A stretch of 12,512 nt of DNA from Gammaproteobacteria bacterium (GTDB lineage: Bacteria; Pseudomonadota; Gammaproteobacteria; Pseudomonadales; M0112), in NCBI GenBank assembly GCA_006227085.1, contig SBFY01000153.1:1-12512 (forward strand), read 5' to 3'. The notes below the pieces were generated by a model, which was given only the letters and a program-made list of their open reading frames with translations, was not told the DNA's origin and did not search any database. Numbering within the stretch: position 1 is the stretch's first letter; every line of letters begins with the position of its first letter. Both the position numbers and the translations under genes were made by a program. This document shows positions 1-6,521 of this stretch, in pieces.

Positions 1-261
1 GTCACCAACGAATCGGGCGGCGGCGGTTTCTTCAACCGCTTTGAAAACGCCGAAACCCAGTACCAACCCTCCGTAGGCGTGGAATTCGCTGGCCAATTCA
101 GTGATGACTGCGCATCGGGCTGGCGCGTAGCCCTGATGGTCGACCAGATCGATGGCATCAATGTTGAAGGAGCCTCTGCAGGTTTCGGCTTTCCGTACAC
201 CTTCAGCACCGATGACAGCTATGGCTTGCGGGCCACATTCAGCACCACATTTGGCTTCTGA
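1..261 (+). CDS. Outer-membrane beta-barrel protein, C-terminal fragment
   Basis: Frame 1 is open from the first base to a TGA at 259-261, giving the last 86 residues of a protein whose start lies outside the window. The end of the protein (SYGLRATFSTTFGF) alternates hydrophobic or aromatic with polar residues and finishes in phenylalanine. That is the classical C-terminal signature recognised by the BAM machinery for barrel insertion. Earlier residues include a glycine-rich loop (ESGGGGFF) and further strand-like stretches such as WRVALMV. The protein is therefore probably a porin-like or other outer-membrane barrel. The substrate and family cannot be told from this fragment. An internal GTG at 79 could be read as a start, but the frame is open upstream of it and the fragment is better seen as a truncated end. 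A strong terminator follows directly. Confidence 0.7.
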   Translation, partial: VTNESGGGGFFNRFENAETQYQPSVGVEFAGQFSDDCASGWRVALMVDQIDGINVEGASAGFGFPYTFSTDDSYGLRATFSTTFGF

Positions 262-269
262 TCCCGGCC

Positions 270-305
270 AGATAAAAAAGGCCCCGTCAGGGGCCTTTTT
301 TATCT
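270..305. terminator. Bidirectional intrinsic terminator
   Basis: A perfect 16-base inverted repeat (arms 270-285 and 290-305) encloses a GTCA loop. The GC core is GGCCCC/GGGGCC, flanked by six A on the left and six T on the right, so it works as a Rho-independent terminator on either strand. It lies between the convergent barrel-protein gene (stop at 261) and the M48 protease gene (stop at 321) and probably serves both. Confidence 0.93.
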
Positions 306-320
306 TTCACATGCCCTCTA

Positions 321-1148
321 TCACATTCCCGTCGGCAATGGCACCAGCTTGGGATTCACGGCAGGGTGCTCACGGGCAAAAGCGCGGATGCGTTCGATGC
401 GGTCTTCCGTGCCCGGATGGGTACTCAGCAAGGCAGGCGGCTCCAGCCAATGGCCGCCATCCATCACGTATTCAAAAAAGGCTTCGGCGCCGCCCACATG
501 GCCGTATTCCTGCTGCAAGGCCTGCAGGGCATCCAGGTCCGATTCGGCTTCCTGGGCACGGCTGAAAGACAGGCTTGTCACCATGCCCACACTGCCCAGC
601 CACTGCTGCATCATGCCATCACCCACGCCCGACAGGCTGCTCAAGGCCAGCGCTACTGCAAAGCCACGCCCCAGCGCGACGATGGGATGCCGGTGCTGCA
701 CATGGGCAATCTCATGCGCCATCACCATGGCGAGCGCATTCTCACTGGGCACCGCATCGATCAACCCCTGGAAAATCACCACATGACCACCCAATGTGGC
801 CATCGCATTGACCGTGGGTTCATCCACATAATGCACCGTGATGGTCATGCCTTCCGGCAATGCCATGTGCACCGACAAACGATCCGCCAATGATTGCAGG
901 TAGTGCTGTTTGGATTGCGCTTCCTCATCCAGCACAACGCCTTGCCACAGCGTGCCCGCACGGGAGGCCAACGCCTGCTCCTGCGCGAATGGCACAAAGC
1001 GCACCATGTACCCCGCCAACAGTGACAAGGCCACTACCGCCACCACAATCGCGGTACTGACACCCACCAGCAACACCGCAAACTCCTTCAGCGGATGTTC
1101 CGGTGTGACATTGATGCCTTCAGGGATCTCAGGGTTTTCGTAATTCAT
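321..1148 (-). CDS. M48-family membrane-anchored zinc metalloprotease
   Basis: This 275-residue protein is a zinc endopeptidase of the M48 (Ste24/HtpX/BepA-like) type. The zinc motif HEIAH is at residues 145-149, with the third-ligand glutamate probably E200 in the ExxxD stretch EAESD. The conserved THPGTEDRI segment near the C-terminus (244-251) is also typical of the family. One hydrophobic segment at about 23-46 should anchor the enzyme in the inner membrane. The catalytic domain that follows is probably periplasmic, as in related quality-control proteases, but the orientation is inferred. The start at 1148 lies 6 bases after the stop of the upstream YbjQ-like gene, so it is the last gene of a three-gene operon. 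The ribosome site is weak (GAGCG), consistent with coupled translation. There is no lipobox, unlike the LoiP lipoprotein. The substrate is unknown. Confidence 0.9.
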   Translation of the reverse strand: MNYENPEIPEGINVTPEHPLKEFAVLLVGVSTAIVVAVVALSLLAGYMVRFVPFAQEQALASRAGTLWQGVVLDEEAQSKQHYLQSLADRLSVHMALPEGMTITVHYVDEPTVNAMATLGGHVVIFQGLIDAVPSENALAMVMAHEIAHVQHRHPIVALGRGFAVALALSSLSGVGDGMMQQWLGSVGMVTSLSFSRAQEAESDLDALQALQQEYGHVGGAEAFFEYVMDGGHWLEPPALLSTHPGTEDRIERIRAFAREHPAVNPKLVPLPTGM

Positions 1149-1154
1149 GATCGC

Positions 1155-1601
1155 TCAACGCGGGATGCGTGCTGTGCCGTATGCGACGACTTCCACCGAG
1201 CCAACATCCTGGCGCGCCCCTTTGTAAATCGATGCCGTTTCCAGGCGCACATTCCAGACACTGGTCGCACCACGCGCCCTGGCTTCTTCTTTCATGCGCA
1301 AGGTCGCTTCACGGCGCGCGCGTTCCAGCAGCGATTCGTAGGCATTCATGCGGCCACCAACGAGATTGCGTAAACCGGCAACGAAACGCTTGAAGTAGTC
1401 GATTGATACCACCACGCTGCCGGCCACCAATGTGGTGTCAGCCGGCCCCAGGTCGGGGATGTGGCGCTCGTTGAAACACAGCACATCACGCAGGGCTTTT
1501 TCGCGCTCAATGATCGATTTGAAATGCCGCTTCTCGGCGATCTGGCCAAACACATAGCCCAGTACCAACAAGACAAGAAAGACAATCAGGTCAAGGTTCA
1601 T
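1155..1601 (-). CDS. YbjQ-family (UPF0145) protein with N-terminal membrane anchor
   Basis: This 148-residue protein starts with a hydrophobic helix (about residues 5-20, LIVFLVLLVLGYVFG) and then a YbjQ-type domain. Key blocks match its neighbour YbjQ: a glycine-rich turn followed by Y-E-S-L-L and an Arg/Glu-rich helix (88-110), then a strand block GATSVWNVRLETAS (111-124), and the closing VVAYGTA (138-144). The family is often labelled heavy-metal-binding from Pfam, but firm biochemical proof is scarce. Compared with the 104-residue neighbour it has an added N-terminal anchor and linker, so it looks like a membrane-tethered paralogue. It begins 3 bases after the ybjQ stop, with GGTGGAG as ribosome site inside the end of ybjQ, and ends 6 bases before the M48 gene. 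Confidence 0.82.
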   Translation of the reverse strand: MNLDLIVFLVLLVLGYVFGQIAEKRHFKSIIEREKALRDVLCFNERHIPDLGPADTTLVAGSVVVSIDYFKRFVAGLRNLVGGRMNAYESLLERARREATLRMKEEARARGATSVWNVRLETASIYKGARQDVGSVEVVAYGTARIPR

Positions 1602-1604
1602 GGC

Positions 1605-1919
1605 TTACTCCACCACGACTGCCGTGCCATAAGCGAACAGCTCTGCCGCACCTGCCGCAATCGACGAGGTGGAAAAGCGCACATTCACCACCGCGTTGGC
1701 ACCAATGGCCTGGGCTTGCTCGATCATGCGCTGCAGGGCTTCTTCCCGCGACTCCTGCAACAGCTCGGTATACCCCTTGAGCTCGCCCCCGAAAATATTC
1801 TTGAAGCTGGCCATGATGTCGCGGCCGGCATGCTTGGCGCGAACGGTATTGCCATTCACTATCCCCAGGTGCTTGATGACGGTTTTACCGGGAATCACTT
1901 CGATATTGGTCACGATCAT
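1605..1919 (-). CDS. ybjQ: YbjQ / UPF0145 family protein
   Basis: This 104-residue protein is close to the usual family length. It opens with IVTNIEVIPGKTV, which matches the start of E. coli YbjQ-type proteins, and contains the helix block YTELLQESREEAL (50-62), the strand block GANAVVNVRFSTSS (73-86) and the end LFAYGTAVVV (94-103). The fold forms homo-oligomers in solved structures, and a metal-binding role is only suggested for the family. The start is well supported by a near-perfect ribosome site AAGGAGG (1925-1931) five bases upstream. It is the first gene of the operon ybjQ, anchored paralogue, M48 protease. It diverges from the SDR block across a 148-base region. Confidence 0.9.
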   Translation of the reverse strand: MIVTNIEVIPGKTVIKHLGIVNGNTVRAKHAGRDIMASFKNIFGGELKGYTELLQESREEALQRMIEQAQAIGANAVVNVRFSTSSIAAGAAELFAYGTAVVVE

Positions 1920-2067
1920 GGGATCCTCCTTGTGACATGGCTAACACAAATACCCCCGCAGCTTAGCCCGCCTGCCGTTGTCACGCCACAAGTGCTGGCG
2001 CCGCACAGCGGCGGCAGGTAGACTGGCCCCATACCTAAAACGATCTTCCCGGGCAGCAACCCTTGGC
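1920..2067. promoter_or_regulatory. Divergent intergenic region between ybjQ and SDR block
   Basis: These 148 bases must hold the start signals for both divergent transcripts, but I cannot place either promoter firmly. Visible elements are the ybjQ ribosome site (1925-1931, minus strand) and an imperfect palindrome TTGTG-N10-CACAA (1930-1949). Inside it, TGTGA-N6-TAACA resembles a CRP/Vfr site with one mismatch. There is also a -35-like TTGTCA at 1978-1983 (+) without a convincing -10 at the right spacing, and a small CGCCGC-ACA-GCGGCG hairpin (1999-2013). Confidence 0.35.
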
Positions 2068-3150
2068 ATGAACCCGCAGTTTCCCAATAACACGGTACTG
2101 GTGACTGGCGCATCCGGCTGGCTGGGCCACGCCCTGCTGGATGCACTGACGCACGGCATCCCTGAAGTGCCACGCCTGAGTGAACCCTGCCCAGGGCTGT
2201 CGATCCGTGCCCTGGTGGAGCCCGGGCAAGACATCCGCCAGCTCCAGGCCCTCTACCCCAAGGTCGATTTCATTGCCGGCGACCTCCGCAAGCCGGAAGA
2301 CTGTGCCCGCTTCTGCGAAGGCGCCAAGGGGGCCACGATCTTCCACCTGGTGGGCCTGATTCACCCGAAGCGGATACGCGACCTGTACGACATCAATGTG
2401 CAGTGCACGATCAACCTGCACGACGCCGCCATCCAGGCCGGGGCCAAACGGGTAATCAGCATGTCATCCAATTCACCGGCTGGCTGCAACCCGGATCGTG
2501 AACACCGTTTTGATGAGCAATCCCCGTACAACCCCTATATGCATTACGGTCGCGCAAAGATGCAGATGGAGCAGGCCATCCGCGCCATCCAGTCCCGCGG
2601 CCAGGTCGAGACCGTCATCATCCGCGCCACCTGGTTCTATGGGCCCTTCCATCCACCGCGCCAATCGCTGTTTTTCCAGATGGTGCGTGATGGCGGCGCC
2701 CCGATCATCGGCGATGGCGAGAACCTGCGCTCCATGTCGTGCGTGGACAATGTCGCGCAGGCACTGATCCTGGCGGCCATCACGGAAAAAGCCAATGGCG
2801 AGCTGTACTGGATTGCAGACGAACACCCATACACCATGAACACCATTGTCGACACGGTGGAACGTTTGCTGGAGACCGAATTCGGCCAAACCTGCAAACA
2901 CAAGCGCCTGCGCCTGCCCCATCTTGCCTGCGAAGTGGCCCGGCTGGTCGATGCCACGCTGCAAAGCGTGGGGCTTTACCACCAGAAGATCCATGTGCTG
3001 TCGGAAATGAACAAGCACATTGCCTGTTCCATTACCAAAGCCCAACACGAACTGGGTTACCACCCGGTCATTACCCTGGAAGAAGGCGCGCGCCGCAGCC
3101 TCCGGCAAATGCAGGAGCGCGGCGAGTTCGACAAGCCCATCCATTTATGA
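2068..3150 (+). CDS. Extended SDR, NAD-dependent epimerase/dehydratase family (SDR1)
   Basis: This 360-residue protein is an atypical/extended short-chain dehydrogenase. The nucleotide-binding TGASGWLG sits at residues 13-20, an active-site serine block SMSSNS at 131-136, and the catalytic YGRAK (Y160, K164). The length and the C-terminal substrate domain fit nucleotide-sugar epimerases/dehydratases or 3-beta-hydroxysteroid dehydrogenase-like enzymes; the substrate cannot be told. The frame can be extended upstream to a TTG at 1978, but the added 30 residues are basic, unlike the family, and lack a ribosome site. ATG 2068 puts the Rossmann strand right at the N-terminus, although its ribosome site is also weak. 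The stop overlaps the next start (ATGA, 3147-3150), so the two SDRs are translationally coupled. The gene is probably a distant paralogue of its neighbour. Confidence 0.86.
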   Translation: MNPQFPNNTVLVTGASGWLGHALLDALTHGIPEVPRLSEPCPGLSIRALVEPGQDIRQLQALYPKVDFIAGDLRKPEDCARFCEGAKGATIFHLVGLIHPKRIRDLYDINVQCTINLHDAAIQAGAKRVISMSSNSPAGCNPDREHRFDEQSPYNPYMHYGRAKMQMEQAIRAIQSRGQVETVIIRATWFYGPFHPPRQSLFFQMVRDGGAPIIGDGENLRSMSCVDNVAQALILAAITEKANGELYWIADEHPYTMNTIVDTVERLLETEFGQTCKHKRLRLPHLACEVARLVDATLQSVGLYHQKIHVLSEMNKHIACSITKAQHELGYHPVITLEEGARRSLRQMQERGEFDKPIHL

Positions 3151-4175
3151 AGCACCTCGTCACCGGCGGCAGCGGCTTCCTCGGCAACCTGATTGCCCGC
3201 CGCCTGCTGGCGCAAGGCGAATCGGTACGCATACTGGATATCTGGGAAGATCCCGCCCGCCCCAAAGACGCCGAGTTCATTGCCTGCGACATCCGTAACC
3301 GCGACGGCGTCGCCAAAGCCATGCAGGGCATACAGGTCGTGCATCACACGGTTGCGTTAGTGCCACTGACAAAGTCCGGCAAGGAGTTCCACGAGGTCAA
3401 TGTCACCGGCAGCCAGATTGCCGCCGAAGAAGCCGCCAAGGCCGGGGTCGAGGCCTTCATCCACATGAGCTCCAGCGCCATCTTCGGGGCACCGGCACAC
3501 TGCCCTGTCACCGAAGCCACGCCGCTGCACCCTGTTGAAATCTACGGCCGTGGCAAATTGGCCGGCGAGAAAGCCGTGGCCGCCATTTGCGCACAACAGC
3601 AACTGCCACTGATCGTGATCCGCCCCCGGACCATCCTCGGTGAAGGGCGATTGGGTATTTTTGAAATCCTGTTTGACTGGATTCGTGACCAGCGCCGCAT
3701 CTACATCATCGACAGCGGCAGCGGCGGCCTGCAATTTGTGCACGCCCATGACCTGATGGATTTCTACATGCTGGCACTCAAACAGCAAAAACCCGGTGCC
3801 TACAATGTGGGGGCCGCAGAGTTCCAGTCCCTGCGGCAAGACCTCGCCGACCTGATCGGCTATGCAGGCTCCCGCTCCCGCATCACCAGCATCCCGGCCG
3901 GGCTGGCCATCAACGCCCTCAAGACACTGGACTGGATGCGGCTGTCACCACTCGCACCCTGGCACTACCTCACCTACCACAAACCCTTCTATTTCGATGT
4001 CACCCCCCTGCAGGCCATGGGCTGGCAGCCGGCCTACTCCAATCAGGCGATGCTGCAGGAAAGCTATGACTGGTTCCTCGCCAACCCCCACCAGGTGGGC
4101 CGATCCCAAGGCGGCAGCGTCCATCGCAGCACCGTCAAGCAGCGTATGCTGGGGTTGCTGAAAAAGCTGTCCTGA
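3147..4175 (+). CDS. Extended SDR, NAD-dependent epimerase/3-beta-HSD-like (SDR2)
   Basis: This 342-residue protein has the Rossmann motif TGGSGFLG at residues 6-13. Asp31 at the end of the second strand (ILDIW) favours NAD(H) over NADP(H). The serine block SSSAIFG (108-114) and catalytic YGRGK (Y133, K137) are intact. IRPRTILGEG and FVHAHDLMDFYMLAL resemble the substrate domain of 3-beta-hydroxysteroid dehydrogenase/epimerase-like SDRs. The frame is open far upstream inside SDR1 (to 2739), but the ATG at 3147 places the nucleotide-binding strand at the N-terminus and overlaps the SDR1 stop by 4 bases, so it is the real start. The last 30 residues (RSQGGSVHRSTVKQRMLGLLKK) form a basic, possibly amphipathic tail. 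The protein presumably acts on the same or a successive intermediate as SDR1; this is inference from coupling only. Confidence 0.87.
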   Translation: MKHLVTGGSGFLGNLIARRLLAQGESVRILDIWEDPARPKDAEFIACDIRNRDGVAKAMQGIQVVHHTVALVPLTKSGKEFHEVNVTGSQIAAEEAAKAGVEAFIHMSSSAIFGAPAHCPVTEATPLHPVEIYGRGKLAGEKAVAAICAQQQLPLIVIRPRTILGEGRLGIFEILFDWIRDQRRIYIIDSGSGGLQFVHAHDLMDFYMLALKQQKPGAYNVGAAEFQSLRQDLADLIGYAGSRSRITSIPAGLAINALKTLDWMRLSPLAPWHYLTYHKPFYFDVTPLQAMGWQPAYSNQAMLQESYDWFLANPHQVGRSQGGSVHRSTVKQRMLGLLKKLS

Positions 4176-4200
4176 CCAGTAAACCCCTACCCGCAAACGG

Positions 4201-4229
4201 TTTATCTCTCACGGGGCATCCCGTATCAT
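4201..4229 (+). promoter_or_regulatory. Candidate promoter for the radical SAM gene
   Basis: TTTATC (4201-4206, 3 of 6 matches to the -35 consensus) is followed after exactly 17 bases by TATCAT (4224-4229, 5 of 6 matches to the -10). The spacer carries the palindrome ACGGG-GCAT-CCCGT (4211-4224). Its position, in the 91-base gap before the radical SAM start, suggests that this gene can be transcribed independently of the SDR pair. Confidence 0.4.
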
Positions 4230-4250
4230 CAGCGATTCCCGCCAACGGGA
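4211..4250. repeat. Two short palindromes with CCCG/CGGG arms in the leader
   Basis: ACGGG-GCAT-CCCGT (4211-4224) and TCCCG-CCAA-CGGGA (4237-4250) are both 14 bases with 5-base arms and a 4-base centre, 26 bases apart centre to centre. The first lies between the candidate -35 and -10, the second about where transcription would start. They could be operator half-sites or small RNA hairpins. Neither has a T-run, so they are not intrinsic terminators. Confidence 0.4.
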
Positions 4251-4266
4251 TCACCCAGGAATTGCC

Positions 4267-5856
4267 ATGGCCCGTGTACTACTGATCAACCCGTCTTATG
4301 CGGCCAGCTATGGCGGCAGCAAGGCGTCTTTGGTCAACCCGGTATTCCCGACCATGGGGCTGGCCACCCTGGCCGCCATGGCCATGCAGCGCGGCCACCA
4401 CGTCGAGATCTTCGACCTGTCTTATGTCCCTTATGACTACCGCGTGGTTGAAGAACGCATTCGTGCATTCAAGCCCGATATCATCGGTGTCACCGCCACC
4501 ACACCGTTCATGAACCAGGTACGCGACATCAGCGTGCTGGCCAAGGACATCTCGGAAACCATTCGCGTGGTCGCTGGCGGACCACACCTCTCTGCCTTAC
4601 CGGCCGAGTCGCTGATGGAATCACGCCTGGATGCGGTATTTGTCGGTGAGGCCGATTACAGTTTTGCCGATTACTGTGACGGCAAGGATCCTGCGGATAT
4701 TGGCAGTCTCTACTACCGTGATGGCGACCACATCCGTCACACACCGATGTTGCCACCGATTGCCAATCTCGATGACTTGCCGATGCCGGCCTGGGAGCTC
4801 TATAACCCGGAAGTCTATAAGCAATACAGCTCACACCTGTATACCCGGAAACCGCCGCAAGCTGGCATCGAATTTTCCCGCGGCTGTGTCTACAAATGCG
4901 ACTTTTGCGCCAGCAAGATGACGATGGCTTTGGGTTATCGCAAGAAATCGCCGCAGCGCTGTGCGGATGAGATGAAAAAGCTTTATGACCTCGGCTTCCG
5001 TGAAGCGATGGTTGTCGATGATATTTTTACCTCAGACCAGCAATGGGCGGCCGATGTGTGCGACGCCATTATTGCCAGTGGCGTCAAAATGGCATGGACC
5101 TGTTCCAACGGTATTCGCGTCGAGAGCGCGAACGACGAACTTTTCACAAAAATGCGCAAGGCGGGTTGCTACCGCGTGTCGTTCGGCTTTGAATCCGGCA
5201 ATGACGCTGTGCTAAAAGCCTTTGGCAAAGGCGGCAAGGCCTGCATTGAACAAGGCAAGCGTGCCGTAAAGTTGGCGCGCAAGGCGGGCATCGATACCAA
5301 CGGGTTTTTCATGCTGGGCCTCTCCGCCGACACCGAAGAAACCATGCAGGACACTATCGATTTTGCCAGCCACCTGCCACTGGACATGATGAAGTTCGGC
5401 AGGACAATCGCTTTCCCCGGCACCGAAATGTTCCAGAAATACCACAAACTGGGTATCGTCAAATCGTATAACTGGGATGATTACTTCATGTATTCCAGTG
5501 AGCAACTATTTGCGCACCCGAAACTCAGCGAAGACACCATCCAGGAATACATTGCGCAAGGCTACCGGAAAGCGGTGCTATTTAATCCCGGCTTTATCTG
5601 GCGTCGATTCATGCACGGGCTGCGTACCGGGCATATTTTCCTGGATGCTTATTACGCGCTGAAATTTTACTTGCTGCCATCCCTGACGGAACGCACCGAA
5701 TCGAAGTACTACGCGCCGGAAAAATGGCCGGTCTACGATTATCACCACAAGGATTTTTCACGCATCGATTACCAGGTCGTGAAAAAAACCTCTCCTGCCA
5801 AAAGCACGACACCATCGATACCCAAAGACCAGCTCATCCCTGTACACCAGCATTGA
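4267..5856 (+). CDS. B12-binding-domain radical SAM enzyme
   Basis: This 529-residue protein has an N-terminal cobalamin-binding-type Rossmann fold (about 1-140; VLLINPS, DIIGVTATT, VVAGGPHLSALP, AVFVGEAD). A radical SAM barrel follows (about 198-400) with the 4Fe-4S motif CxxxCxxC at C207, C211, C214. Downstream barrel motifs MVVDDIF (248-254) and SFGFESGN (305-312) are as expected. The cobalamin-ligand motif DxHxxG is not visible, so any B12 would bind base-off or not at all. The C-terminal 130 residues are family-variable and include aromatic, hydrophobic helices (456-472) and a Pro/Lys/Ser-rich tail. Enzymes of this class methylate unactivated carbons or rearrange carbon skeletons in lipid, tetrapyrrole or antibiotic pathways; the substrate here is unknown. 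The start is supported by AGGA at 4257-4260, six bases upstream. It lies 91 bases after SDR2. Confidence 0.9.
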   Translation: MARVLLINPSYAASYGGSKASLVNPVFPTMGLATLAAMAMQRGHHVEIFDLSYVPYDYRVVEERIRAFKPDIIGVTATTPFMNQVRDISVLAKDISETIRVVAGGPHLSALPAESLMESRLDAVFVGEADYSFADYCDGKDPADIGSLYYRDGDHIRHTPMLPPIANLDDLPMPAWELYNPEVYKQYSSHLYTRKPPQAGIEFSRGCVYKCDFCASKMTMALGYRKKSPQRCADEMKKLYDLGFREAMVVDDIFTSDQQWAADVCDAIIASGVKMAWTCSNGIRVESANDELFTKMRKAGCYRVSFGFESGNDAVLKAFGKGGKACIEQGKRAVKLARKAGIDTNGFFMLGLSADTEETMQDTIDFASHLPLDMMKFGRTIAFPGTEMFQKYHKLGIVKSYNWDDYFMYSSEQLFAHPKLSEDTIQEYIAQGYRKAVLFNPGFIWRRFMHGLRTGHIFLDAYYALKFYLLPSLTERTESKYYAPEKWPVYDYHHKDFSRIDYQVVKKTSPAKSTTPSIPKDQLIPVHQH

Positions 5857-5871
5857 GCTGTCGCTGAAAAC

Positions 5872-5897
5872 AAAAAGAGCCCCGAAGGGCTCTTTTT
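5872..5897. terminator. Bidirectional intrinsic terminator
   Basis: Arms AAAAAGAGCCC (5872-5882) and GGGCTCTTTTT (5887-5897) are perfectly complementary around a CGAA tetraloop, with a further T at 5898. It lies between the convergent radical SAM gene (stop 5856) and efp (stop 5913) and has U-tracts for both directions. Confidence 0.93.
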
Positions 5898-5912
5898 TAT
5901 TGCTCGCCTGGA

Positions 5913-6479
5913 TCAGACCTTGGCACGAGCCTTGTATTCACCGGTACGGGTATCGATCTCGATGAAATCATCGGTATCGATAAAGGCCGGGATCTGGATC
6001 TCGTGACCATTGGCCAGTTTGCCAGACTTCATCACCTTGCCAGAGGTATCACCGCGCACCGCAGGCTCAGTGTAGACGATCTGGCGCACGATGGTGATCG
6101 GCAATTCCACAGAGATCACCTTGTCGTTATAGAACACGGCTTCGCACACATCGGTCATGCCGTCTTCAATGAAGTTCACCACATCGCCCAGATCGTCTTT
6201 CTCGATCTCGATCTGGTTGTATTCGGTGTCCATGAACACATACAGCGGATCAGCAAAGTAGGAATAGGTCACTTCCTTGCGATCAAGGATGATCTGGTCG
6301 AGCTTGTCGTCGGCCTTGTAAACGATCTCCTGGCCACCACCGGTCAGGATGTTCTTCATCTTCATCTTGACGACAGCGGAGTTACGGCCGGATTTGTTGA
6401 ATTCAGCCTTGAGGATGACCCATGGCTGGCCATCGATCTCGATCACCTGGCCAGCACGCAATTCTTGAGCAGTTTTCAT
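5913..6479 (-). CDS. efp: Translation elongation factor P (arginine type)
   Basis: This 188-residue EF-P is full length, with three beta-barrel domains. It binds between the P and E sites and relieves ribosomes stalled at polyproline stretches. The start MKTAQELRAGQV, the segment TYSYFADPLYVFMD and the C-terminal GDTSGKVMK and IDTRTGEYK blocks are diagnostic. The tip of domain I reads KSGRNSA with Arg32, not the lysine of E. coli EF-P, so this is the class activated by rhamnosylation at Arg32 by EarP, encoded just upstream. The frame extends three codons to a GTG at 6488, but ATG 6479 gives the conserved N-terminus and has AGGTG about 8 bases upstream. It is probably cotranscribed with earP and may also use its own promoter in the 37-base gap. 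Confidence 0.98.
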   Translation of the reverse strand: MKTAQELRAGQVIEIDGQPWVILKAEFNKSGRNSAVVKMKMKNILTGGGQEIVYKADDKLDQIILDRKEVTYSYFADPLYVFMDTEYNQIEIEKDDLGDVVNFIEDGMTDVCEAVFYNDKVISVELPITIVRQIVYTEPAVRGDTSGKVMKSGKLANGHEIQIPAFIDTDDFIEIDTRTGEYKARAKV

Positions 6480-6515
6480 GTAAAACACCTGCGATACGGT
6501 TTAACAACGGCGTGC

Positions 6516-6521
6516 ACTATA
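6516..6521 (-). promoter_or_regulatory. Candidate -10 element for efp
   Basis: On the minus strand TATAGT (5 of 6 matches to TATAAT) overlaps the earP stop codon, 36 bases before the efp ATG, inside a locally AT-rich stretch. I see no good -35 at 16-18 bases, so this is only a possible internal promoter that would let efp be made above earP levels. Confidence 0.3.

Noticed and set aside
1999..2013. CGCCGC-ACA-GCGGCG hairpin before SDR1 as a terminator or riboswitch
   Set aside because: A short stem with no T-run and no further structure; probably chance in GC-rich DNA.
1978..2067. Upstream extension of SDR1 to a TTG start
   Set aside because: The extra 30 residues are Arg-rich and unlike SDR N-termini, and there is no ribosome site; ATG 2068 is preferred.
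2473..3144. 223-codon minus-strand frame inside SDR1
   Set aside because: It is antisense to a clear SDR and has no motif of its own.
2739..3146. Upstream open extension of SDR2 inside SDR1
   Set aside because: It is out-of-frame reading of SDR1; the Rossmann motif begins right after ATG 3147, which overlaps the SDR1 stop.
6480..6488. GTG start three codons upstream of the efp ATG
   Set aside because: EF-P proteins of this class begin MKTAQE, which starts at 6479.
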